From: an uncultured Oscillospiraceae bacterium
Lineage (GTDB): Bacteria > Bacillota > Clostridia > Oscillospirales > Oscillospiraceae
Reading direction: 5' to 3'
DNA length: 64,000 nt
Assembly: GCA_910585155.1 (NCBI GenBank)
Contig: CAJUEC010000004.1
Location: 38,439 to 102,438, forward strand
A program made the position numbers and the translations under genes. Positions 57,742 through 64,000 of the stretch are shown here, piece after piece. The notes beneath the pieces are model-generated. The model had not been told where the DNA came from and searched no databases. It saw nothing but the letters and a program-made list of their open reading frames with translations. Every line of letters begins with the position of its first letter. The stretch's first letter is position 1.

Positions 57742-58377
57742 TCAGCCCCCGCGCCGGGCCTGGACGGCCTCCAGCGCCTCCGCCAGCGCCCGGTATGCGT
57801 CGGCGCTCTCCTGCGCGAAGGCCAGCGCCTCGGGCGAGGTGGCGGCACAGGGCTTTTGCAGGGAGAGCAGCTTTGCCATGGTCAGGGCGTCGCCGCCGGC
57901 GTCGGCCAGACTGGCGACGCCAGCGAGTCCCCTGAGCTGCGAGAGGCTCATTCCGCTGGCGTCCCAGCTGGAGGTCACGCCCCAGGAATGGGCTCCCTCC
58001 GACTCAACGCCCAGGACCACCATGCCCCGATAACCAAGGTGGCCCAGGTCGCTCTTGCTCAAAATCCCCTTGTCCACCAGGTCCTCCAGGAAGGAATCGT
58101 ACTCCGCCTGCGTCATCCGCCTGGGGTTGTATTTCGCCGCCAGCTCCGCCAGGTCCTCCCGGGACGGAGTCTTTCGGGCGGGAGCGGAATCGGCCTGGTC
58201 CGCCGTCCGCCGCTCCGCGGCCTGCTGGACCTGGGGCCGGTACTCGTCGGTCCGGCGGGCAGCCTGCTCCCGAACCTGGGACTGGAAGTTATTTTTAAGG
58301 CCGGCGGATGCGGTCCCCGGGCGCACCGTTCCATAGGCCGGGGCGGCAGTTCGATTACAGTTGGAAATGGGCAGCAT
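57742..58377 (-). CDS. Unknown soluble protein
   Basis: 211 residues, no signal peptide or membrane segment. The first 75 residues are Ala/Arg/Gln-rich and look disordered or coiled. The middle (SREDLAELAAKYNPRRMTQAEYDSFLEDLVDKGILSKSDLGHLGY) is helical, and the end has a second helical part. I do not recognise a confident family. AGGAGG nine bases upstream supports the start. It stands alone with a terminator behind it. Confidence 0.6.
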   Translation of the reverse strand: MLPISNCNRTAAPAYGTVRPGTASAGLKNNFQSQVREQAARRTDEYRPQVQQAAERRTADQADSAPARKTPSREDLAELAAKYNPRRMTQAEYDSFLEDLVDKGILSKSDLGHLGYRGMVVLGVESEGAHSWGVTSSWDASGMSLSQLRGLAGVASLADAGGDALTMAKLLSLQKPCAATSPEALAFAQESADAYRALAEALEAVQARRGG

Positions 58378-58470
58378 TGCGTATTACCTCCTAATCAGAA
58401 AAGGTCGGATTCGGGCTATTTCAGGGCTCCTTTGACAAAGCTCTAACATCATATTTTCTCCATCTCAGCT

Positions 58471-59646
58471 CTACTCCAGCACATCCAGCTTGCCGTGCCG
58501 GCGCAGGCCGCTGACGATGGCCCGGCGGACCAGGTCGTAGATGACGGCAAACACCGGCACCCCCACCAGGATGCCCACAAAGCCGAACAGCCCCTGGAAC
58601 AGGGTGATGGCGAACAGCACCCAGAACCCGGTGAGGCCCACGCTGCCCGCCAGCAGCTTGGGGCCCAGCACGTTGCCGTCGAACTGCTGCAAAATCACGA
58701 TGAACACCAGGAAGATGAGACAGTTCCTGGGGCTGGAGATCAGGATGAGCAGGGCGGCGGGCGCCGCCCCGATGAAGGGGCCGAAATAGGGAATCACATT
58801 GGTCACGCCGATGATGACGCTGATGAGCACCGCGTTCTGAAAGCCCGCCGCGAAGGTCATAATCATGCAGAATACATAGCAGATCAGCCCCACAATGGCG
58901 CTGTCCAGAATCTTTCCCCCGAAGAAGCCCACAAAGGTGGTGTCGATGAAGGAGACCTCCCTCAGCAGGGCCTCCGCCCGGGCGGGCTTGAACAGGGCGT
59001 AGATCACCGCCCTGCCGTGCTTGGCGAACCTCTTCCGGCTCAGCAGCAGGTAAACGCAGATAATCAGCCCCAGCACGATGTTCTTCATTGCGGTGAGCAC
59101 GGAGCTGGCCACGGTAAACGCCCCGCCCATCATGTTCTGCACAGTGGGCAGCAGGTCGGTGGTGGCCCAATTCTTCAGCCAGCTCTCCAGGCTGGCAAAG
59201 GCGTTGTTTACGTAGTTTTGCAGCATCTCGTTGCCCTCCAGGTGGGACAGCACCCATTGGGTGAACTCCTCCGCCTTGGGGGGGACGGCCACCGCCAGGG
59301 CCACAATGCTCTCCCACATCTCGGGCAGCACCATGCTGAGCAGCAGATAGATCACCAGGGCGCTGATGATGAGCACCGCCACCACGCCCAGCACATTGGC
59401 CCGCTTTTTGTATTTTTCCGGCAGGGCGGCCTGGAACTGCCGCTCCAGAAAGGCGCAGGGGGTTTTCAGCAGATAGGCCATGGCGCCGCCGTAGAGGAAG
59501 GGGGTGAGCACCCACAGCAGCCAGTGCAGGGACTGGCGCAGCTCCTCAAACCGCTGGAGGACAAAGAAAAACAGGATGGCCAGGGCCAGGGAGAAAAAAC
59601 CGGACAGGGACTGGATCAGCAGCTTTTTCAGCGACTCCTTATTCAC
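58471..59646 (-). CDS. AI-2E family transporter
   Basis: 391 residues with about eight membrane segments in the AI-2E pattern: a first pair near the N-terminus, a large central soluble part (about 85-160), then GLIICVYLLLSRKRF, FFGGKILDSAIVGLICY, TNVIPYFGPFIGAAPAALL and GFWVLFAITLFQGLFGFVGILVGVP. Family members export autoinducer-like or small solutes, or act as Na/H antiporters; the substrate here is unknown. Overlaps the HAD gene by eight bases. Confidence 0.88.
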   Translation of the reverse strand: MNKESLKKLLIQSLSGFFSLALAILFFFVLQRFEELRQSLHWLLWVLTPFLYGGAMAYLLKTPCAFLERQFQAALPEKYKKRANVLGVVAVLIISALVIYLLLSMVLPEMWESIVALAVAVPPKAEEFTQWVLSHLEGNEMLQNYVNNAFASLESWLKNWATTDLLPTVQNMMGGAFTVASSVLTAMKNIVLGLIICVYLLLSRKRFAKHGRAVIYALFKPARAEALLREVSFIDTTFVGFFGGKILDSAIVGLICYVFCMIMTFAAGFQNAVLISVIIGVTNVIPYFGPFIGAAPAALLILISSPRNCLIFLVFIVILQQFDGNVLGPKLLAGSVGLTGFWVLFAITLFQGLFGFVGILVGVPVFAVIYDLVRRAIVSGLRRHGKLDVLE

Positions 59647-60370
59647 CCGCCGCCCCTCCCCTCAGCCGCCGGTCCACAAACTCCAGCAGCTGGTCAAATC
59701 CGCCCTGGGGGCAGGCGGAGATGTCCCGCCCCTCCCGGTTGATCAGGCAGTCGGTGAGCAGGAACACCTCCACCCCCAGGGTCTGGGCGGCCAGGTCCTC
59801 CGCCGCGTCGTTGCCCACCATCAGGCACTCCTGGGGGCGCAGGGCCAGCTTGTCCAGCAGCTCGGCGTAATAGCTGGGATTGGGCTTGCAGAAGCTGGCG
59901 TTCTCATAGGTGGTATACCACTCAAACTCCGACGGCTCCAACCCCACCCAGCGCACGCGGCTCTCGGTGGCCACGGCGGGGAAGATGGGGTTGGTGGCCA
60001 GCGCCGTCCGGAACCCCCACTCCTTGATCTGCCGCACCGCCTGGGCGGCCAGGGGGTTGAAGCCGCAGAACTGCCTGGCCTGCTGGAACTCGTTGGCGTA
60101 GAACTCCTCAAACAGGGGCTTGTCCTCCAGGGCCCTCTCCCCGAAGAGCCCAGCAAAGGTCTCCCAGAAGGCGGCCTCGTTGGGGCGGGAGCCGTCGTTT
60201 TTCACCATGGCGGCGGTGCCCGTCCAGATGGCCTCCACCAACCTGCCCGGGTCGTACCCCCGGGGGGCCAGCTTGGCGGTGAGCAGGCTGAAATAGCCCT
60301 TGGTGAACGCGTCCTGATCCATGGGGAGCAGGGTGCCGTCCAGGTCGAACAAAATGGCGGTGATCTTCAT
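59639..60370 (-). CDS. HAD-superfamily hydrolase
   Basis: 243 residues. Motif I LFDLDGTLL (nucleophile and acid Asp), motif II ALATNPIF, motif III Lys in FCKPNPSYY and motif IV MVGNDAAEDLAA. A C1-type helical cap lies between motifs I and II. It probably dephosphorylates a small metabolite. The start at 60370 opens the conserved KITAILFDLDGT segment. It precedes and overlaps the transporter gene. Confidence 0.88.
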   Translation of the reverse strand: MKITAILFDLDGTLLPMDQDAFTKGYFSLLTAKLAPRGYDPGRLVEAIWTGTAAMVKNDGSRPNEAAFWETFAGLFGERALEDKPLFEEFYANEFQQARQFCGFNPLAAQAVRQIKEWGFRTALATNPIFPAVATESRVRWVGLEPSEFEWYTTYENASFCKPNPSYYAELLDKLALRPQECLMVGNDAAEDLAAQTLGVEVFLLTDCLINREGRDISACPQGGFDQLLEFVDRRLRGGAAGE

Positions 60371-60548
60371 GGCGTACTCCTTCGTCTGAATGAAATGGGG
60401 CGGGTCCCTCCCCACCGGGGGAGGCCCGCCGCAGCGTTACCTTTTATTTTACCTGTATTTTGCGGAAAATCAAGGGGGCGGCGGAATTTTAAGGAATGCC
60501 GAAAGCACGCGGCCGGGGACCCCCGAAGGGCCCCCGGCCGGACTCTGC

Positions 60549-61499
60549 TCAGTGCACCCCCGCCCCGCGCTCGCAGCGGTTGCCCCAGGAGTCGATGAGC
60601 TGATCCCCCCGGTAGACGCAGATGATCTCGCAGTGGTTGGAGCAGCCCCCGCAGCTGGCCTCCCGGGTGCGGAACTCCATGTTCTCGACGGAGAAGTCAA
60701 ACTCCTGCCGCCCGCTGCCCCGCCGGGCCAGGACGGCCGCCCCCAGGGCGCCCATCAGGTGGCCGTTGGGGTCCACAATCACCGGACAGCCCAGGGTGCG
60801 CTCAAAGGCGGCCACCACCCCTTTGTTTTTGCTTACGCCCCCCTGGAACACCACCGGGGAGACGATCTTCTTCCCCTTGCCCACGTTGTTCAGGTAGTTG
60901 GACGCCACCGCGTTGCACACGCCGGCGATGATGTCCTCCCGGGGGTGGCCCATCTGGATCTTGTGCACCAGGTCGGACTCCGCGAACACGGTGCACCGGG
61001 CGGCGATCTGGGTGGGGTGGGTGGAGCGCAGGGCGTAGTCCCCGATCTCCTCCACCTCGATGCCCAGCCGCTTGGCCTGGCTGGACAGGAAGGCCCCGGT
61101 GCCCGCGGCACACAGGGTGTTCATGGCGTAGTCCACCGCCACCCCGTTTTCCACCAGGATGATTTTGGAGTCCTGGCCGCCGATCTCCAGGATGGTGCGC
61201 ACGTCGGGGTAAAAGGTGGTGGTGCCCACGGCGTGGGCGGTGATCTCGTTCTTTACCATCGTGGCCCCCAGGATGGTGCCCACCAGCTTCCGGGCGGAGC
61301 CGGTGGCCCCGGTGGCTACAATCTTGTACCGCTCCTTGTCAAACTGCCCCTCCAGCAGCCGGACCAGCTCCTTCACCGCGCCGATTGGGTCCCCCTGGGT
61401 CCAGATGTACTGGCTGGACAGAATATGGTTCTTCTTGTCGATGATGACACCCTTGGTGGAGATGGACCCCACATCGATGCCGAGATACGCGTGTTCCAA
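60549..61499 (-). CDS. 2-hydroxyacyl-CoA dehydratase activase-type ATPase (BcrAD/BadFG, ASKHA fold)
   Basis: 316 residues. Nucleotide motifs GIDVGSISTKGVI, GATGSARKLVG and ILEIGGQDSK. Cysteines C130 (LCAAGTG) and C169 (ARCTVF) match the two that hold the bridging [4Fe-4S] cluster in HgdC-type activases. The last 45 residues add a further cluster CGGCSNHCEIIC. Activases use ATP to fire electrons into a dehydratase or reductase. Here the partners are the two upstream overlapping or abutting genes. Confidence 0.85.
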   Translation of the reverse strand: MEHAYLGIDVGSISTKGVIIDKKNHILSSQYIWTQGDPIGAVKELVRLLEGQFDKERYKIVATGATGSARKLVGTILGATMVKNEITAHAVGTTTFYPDVRTILEIGGQDSKIILVENGVAVDYAMNTLCAAGTGAFLSSQAKRLGIEVEEIGDYALRSTHPTQIAARCTVFAESDLVHKIQMGHPREDIIAGVCNAVASNYLNNVGKGKKIVSPVVFQGGVSKNKGVVAAFERTLGCPVIVDPNGHLMGALGAAVLARRGSGRQEFDFSVENMEFRTREASCGGCSNHCEIICVYRGDQLIDSWGNRCERGAGVH

Positions 61500-61500
61500 G

Positions 61501-62580
61501 TTACAAAACCTTCTTTCTCATGTGGATCATATCGTAAAACGCCTCCAGCCGGGTCATCAGGCCCACGTCGCTGGTCTGGGCGTCATAGGTGAGGTAGAGC
61601 ACGGGGATCTTGTAATCCGCGCTGATGTTTTGCAGCACGGGCATCACGTCGATCTCCGGGGTGCAGGCGGCGGACTTGATGTGGACCAGCCCGTCGTAGC
61701 CCCGCTCGGCGCACTCCCGGGCGTACCAGATGTTGGCGGTGGAGGTGGGGCCCATGTCGTACTGGCACAGGTCCTGGATCTTCACCTTCAGGTTTTTCTG
61801 TCCGCTGCCGTAGCGCAGGAACTGGTTGGTCACGTTCATCCAGCGGTGGACCTCCACCCCCATATCGGCCAGCTTCTGCTCCAGCTCCAGGTTGGAGAAG
61901 GCGTCCATGACGGTGTAAAACTCCCCCACAACCCCCACCCGCAGGGGGCGCTGGGGCTTGTCCAGGGGGATGGACTGGAGCTCCCGCTTGGCGGCCCGGT
62001 AGCCCGCCTCCACGTCGGCCCGGCTCTGGGCGGTGCGCATGGCGGTGAGGAAGTCCTGATAGGCCCGCTTGTACCCCCCGCCCGAGGGGTCAAAGCCGCA
62101 GTTTTTGTAGTACTCGCAGGTGATCTCGTCCACGTACTCCACCATCCGCAGCCCCTCCATGAACTGGACCAGGAACCGGGCGTAATTCACCTTGGGATTG
62201 AAGCGGCGGACGATGCGGATGTACTCTTTTTTCTTGGACATGTCGTAGTCGGACAGGTTGATGAAGTCGAACTGGTAGCCCAGGTCCCGCAGAATCTGCT
62301 CCGCCAGCTCCCCGTAGTACCCCAGCCGGCACAGGCCGTGGGTCATCAGCAGGGTGTCCGCCCCCGCCTCCAGCGCCTCGATCATGCTGCCCAGGATGGT
62401 CTTGAAGGGGGTGCACACGAAATCCGGGCTGTACTTGGTGCCCAGCTCCATGGTGCGCTTGGTGAGGGCGGGGGGCACCACATATTTGCACCCCAGCGCC
62501 TGCTCCACAATGTATTTGAAGGCGCAGCTGTACTCCGCGTACTGGGGAAAGGAGACGCTTCTCATTTTTACCTCTGCCAT
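61501..62580 (-). CDS. 2-hydroxyglutaryl-CoA dehydratase D-component-like protein
   Basis: 359 residues. It resembles the D-component-like part of large activase-related proteins: SPDFVCTPFKTILGSMIEALEAGADTLLMT, LCRLGYYGELAEQIL, VGVVGEFYTVMDAFSN and a late SAACTPEIDVMP with Cys. Several cysteines could bind [4Fe-4S]. It starts at the last base of the previous gene and ends one base before the activase gene. The natural substrate is unknown. Confidence 0.75.
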   Translation of the reverse strand: MAEVKMRSVSFPQYAEYSCAFKYIVEQALGCKYVVPPALTKRTMELGTKYSPDFVCTPFKTILGSMIEALEAGADTLLMTHGLCRLGYYGELAEQILRDLGYQFDFINLSDYDMSKKKEYIRIVRRFNPKVNYARFLVQFMEGLRMVEYVDEITCEYYKNCGFDPSGGGYKRAYQDFLTAMRTAQSRADVEAGYRAAKRELQSIPLDKPQRPLRVGVVGEFYTVMDAFSNLELEQKLADMGVEVHRWMNVTNQFLRYGSGQKNLKVKIQDLCQYDMGPTSTANIWYARECAERGYDGLVHIKSAACTPEIDVMPVLQNISADYKIPVLYLTYDAQTSDVGLMTRLEAFYDMIHMRKKVL

Positions 62581-63512
62581 TACAGCTTACCCTCCTGAAA
62601 GCGGATGATGTCGATAAAGCTCTCCAACCGGGTCTCCACCCCGGCGGTGCCGCTCTGGCTGTCCAGCACCAGGTTCAGCATGGGAACGCCCTTCACCCGC
62701 CGGGTGATCAGCTCGTTGACCATGGCGTCCGGGCCGCAGGGGAAGGCGCTGAGCAGGATGATGCCGTCCACCTCGCCCCGGCGCAGGGCGATGCCCCCCA
62801 GAATCTCCCGGTTGAGCTCCCATTTGCAGGTGGGGGACAGCTCCCGGCTGTGCTTGAGCGCCCCGTCCCGGTCCGTCAGGTCCGCCCGGAGGGGGATGAC
62901 CCCGGACCGCTTCAGATAGTCGGTGACCGCCCTGCCCATATAGGGGTCCTCCGCCACATAGCTGTGGGCGGCGATGAGCACCTTCATCCCCTCCCGGCGG
63001 CACAGCTGCTCCTGCTTCTGCACCCGGGCCTTGTGCTCGGCCAGCTCCGCCTTCTTGGCCGCCTTGTACGCCCGCTTCGCCGCCTTGGCAGAGCAGCCCA
63101 GGCTCCTTCCCAGCTCCACAAGGGCGTCCTCCTCCCCAGCCCGCTTCATCTCCTCGTCCACCTCGTAGGAGAGCCATTTCTGCTTCTCCCCCCGAAAGAC
63201 GTTTCGAACCAGGTCGGGCAGGGCCTCAAACCGGGTGCAGAAGCTGCGGTGCCGACCGAAATTGCTCACCCGGGGCGCCAGGATGTAGTCGCACTTGCCC
63301 ACCAGCGCCGCCACGTGGCCCAGGTAGATTTTCAGGGACAGGCAGGCCTCGTCGATGGCCAGCGCCGTCCCCCGCTCCAGAATCTCCCGGTCGGTGGGGG
63401 CGCTGACCACCGTCTCCATCCCCAGCTCCTGGAAAAAGACCCGCCATAGGGTTCTGTACCGATAGTACAGCATGGCCCGGGGGAGCCCAATCGTTATGAT
63501 CTGTTTTTCCAT
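62580..63512 (-). CDS. DUF2229/acyl-CoA dehydratase activase-related protein
   Basis: 310 residues from the ATG at 63512 (an in-frame ATG at 63527 is also possible; both have weak ribosome sites). It shows IGLPRAMLYYRYRTLWRVFF, DEACLSLKIYLGHVAAL, PRVSNFGRHRSFCTRF, and VLIAAHSYVAEDPYMGRAV, the pattern of the DUF2229 domain. In many anaerobes this is fused with two ASKHA domains in one protein of about 1400 residues. Here the parts are separate genes. A promoter with an overlapping dyad lies upstream. Confidence 0.78.
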   Translation of the reverse strand: MEKQIITIGLPRAMLYYRYRTLWRVFFQELGMETVVSAPTDREILERGTALAIDEACLSLKIYLGHVAALVGKCDYILAPRVSNFGRHRSFCTRFEALPDLVRNVFRGEKQKWLSYEVDEEMKRAGEEDALVELGRSLGCSAKAAKRAYKAAKKAELAEHKARVQKQEQLCRREGMKVLIAAHSYVAEDPYMGRAVTDYLKRSGVIPLRADLTDRDGALKHSRELSPTCKWELNREILGGIALRRGEVDGIILLSAFPCGPDAMVNELITRRVKGVPMLNLVLDSQSGTAGVETRLESFIDIIRFQEGKL

Positions 63513-63617
63513 TGATGATAACCCCATCCAGTGTAAAATAGCCGGATCACAAACCTTTTTCCCAAAAAATCCACGGTTTTTTCGCCGGTCTCAGGCGCCG
63601 CGCCAGGGCGGCGCCCG

Positions 63618-63652
63618 GTGAACATTATAGACCATAAGCGTTCACCTTGCAA
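63618..63652 (-). promoter_or_regulatory. Promoter with overlapping operator-like dyad
   Basis: Minus-strand TTGCAA (63647-63652), 17-base spacer, TATAAT (63624-63629). A dyad GGTGAAC (63618-63624) / GTTCACC (63640-63646) spans the spacer and part of the -10 box, a typical repressor position. Confidence 0.65.
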
Positions 63653-63653
63653 G

Positions 63654-63794
63654 TGCAGGAAGCACTGATTCAATGCGTCTGCGGCGTCTTGTGGCAATTT
63701 TGCGCCATAATTTTGTTGCGATTTCTTGAAATAAACACAATTATTCCCGGGAAATCGCGCCGCATTCTGGCGCAAAATTTCTTCGCAGCCTGCA
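63654..63794 (-). ncRNA. Candidate structured element, copy D of four
   Basis: 141-nt element upstream of the activase-cluster promoter. Closing stem TGCAGG (63654-63659) with CCTGCA (63789-63794). Second stem is a perfect 11-base pair, AATTTTGCGCC (63696-63706) with GGCGCAAAATT (63769-63779). Inner stem GCGATTTC/GAAATCGC. Apical segment TTGTGTTTATT on the minus strand (63730-63740). Unlike copies A and B it lies before, not after, the visible promoter. A promoter further upstream would be needed to transcribe it. Confidence 0.45.
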
Positions 63795-64000
63795 GTCGTG
63801 CTGCGCCTGCTCGCGACGCGCGGCTTCCCTCCGTCTCAGGCAAAACCCGCCTCCGCTGTGCGGCGGCTGGGCTTTTGCCTTTGCTCCGGTCCATCCGCGC
63901 TGCTCGCGACGGCTTAGCAACCTATAGTCGTGCTGCGCCCGCTCACGACGCGCGGCTTCCCTCCGTCTCAGGCAAAACCCGCCTCCGCTGTGCGGCGGCT
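63794..64000. repeat. Tandem repeat of about 132 bases, cut by the window edge
   Basis: A unit beginning AGTCGTGCTGCGC starts at 63794 and again at 63926; the first 75 bases of the two copies match with about two differences. Units are GC-rich and contain GCCTCCGCTGTGCGGCGGC hairpins. Sequence shared with 21865-22145 (GCTCCGGTCCATCCG) suggests a dispersed family. No credible gene is seen. Confidence 0.75.

Noticed and set aside
60511..60541. GC hairpin after the activase gene as a terminator
   Set aside because: The stem GGCCGGGG/CCCCGGCC is clear but lacks a T-run on the minus strand, so I do not list it as a terminator.
63794..64000. Possible CRISPR array at the right end
   Set aside because: The repeat unit is about 132 bases, with no short repeat plus unique spacer pattern, and no cas gene is present.

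Overview
The window is about 64 kb of GC-rich, densely coded DNA that looks like a chromosome segment from a Gram-positive anaerobe of the class Clostridia. An Oscillospiraceae-like gut bacterium is my inference. The reasons are SLH (S-layer) domains, a dockerin module, DUF3795, DUF3784, DUF4830 and DUF2229-type proteins, 2-hydroxyacyl-CoA dehydratase-type activases, a large-type SRP RNA upstream of dnaX-ybaB, AGGAGG ribosome sites, and promoters of the TTGACA-17-TATAAT kind. Two exact parS sites suggest the segment lies in the origin-proximal part of the chromosome.

Layout. 0-8.4 kb: a plus-strand purine operon (purE, purC, purF-like, purM, purN, an archaeal-type IMP cyclohydrolase, a separate AICAR transformylase, purD). 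It is interleaved with three small genes: a colicin-immunity-like protein, a 48-residue membrane microprotein and a Cys-rich DUF3795 protein. 8.5-15 kb: a 1592-residue secreted M60-type peptidase with a dockerin, followed by an SLH surface protein. 15-17.4 kb: DUF362, then an SdpR/SdpI-like pair and a small membrane protein. 17.4-22.5 kb (minus): PepF-type peptidase, parS, NUDIX, ybaB, dnaX and SRP RNA. 22.5-26.4 kb: a GNAT gene, divergent from an ATP-grasp/PHP/polysaccharide-deacetylase operon. 26.4-33.9 kb: a hairpin cluster, an aldo/keto reductase, a CdaR/PucR-type regulator, an rRNA pseudouridine synthase, a DUF4830 gene, and nagA/nagB with an RpiR regulator. 33.9-38.4 kb: a TetM-like GTPase fused to a Rae1/YacP-type NYN nuclease, then a His/Cys-rich surface protein behind two tandem c-di-GMP-I-type riboswitches. 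38.4-43.4 kb: recG, asparaginase, a DtxR/MntR regulator, PadR and a membrane protein. 43.8-48.8 kb: a transglutaminase lipoprotein and a type IV pilus-like operon (PilC, four small membrane proteins, PilT). 48.8-53.6 kb: B12-dependent methionine synthesis in three overlapping genes. 53.8-60.4 kb: small unknown genes, an orphan LytTR response regulator, a GH78-type lipoprotein, an AI-2E transporter and a HAD phosphatase. 60.5-63.5 kb: a three-gene dehydratase-activase cluster. 63.8-64 kb: a tandem repeat cut by the window edge.

The most interesting signal outside the genes is a family of four related intergenic elements of about 140-165 nt (8619-8776, 33542-33684, 43610-43774, 63654-63794). 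All four lie upstream of a gene start in the same orientation relative to that gene. They share a TTGTGTTTATT-like apical segment. Their closing stems differ in sequence but stay complementary, which is what a structured RNA or leader element would show. Two of them begin directly after a good promoter.

All family names are from recognition of motifs in the translated sequence; no search was run. Promoters, operators and RNA structures were found by eye.
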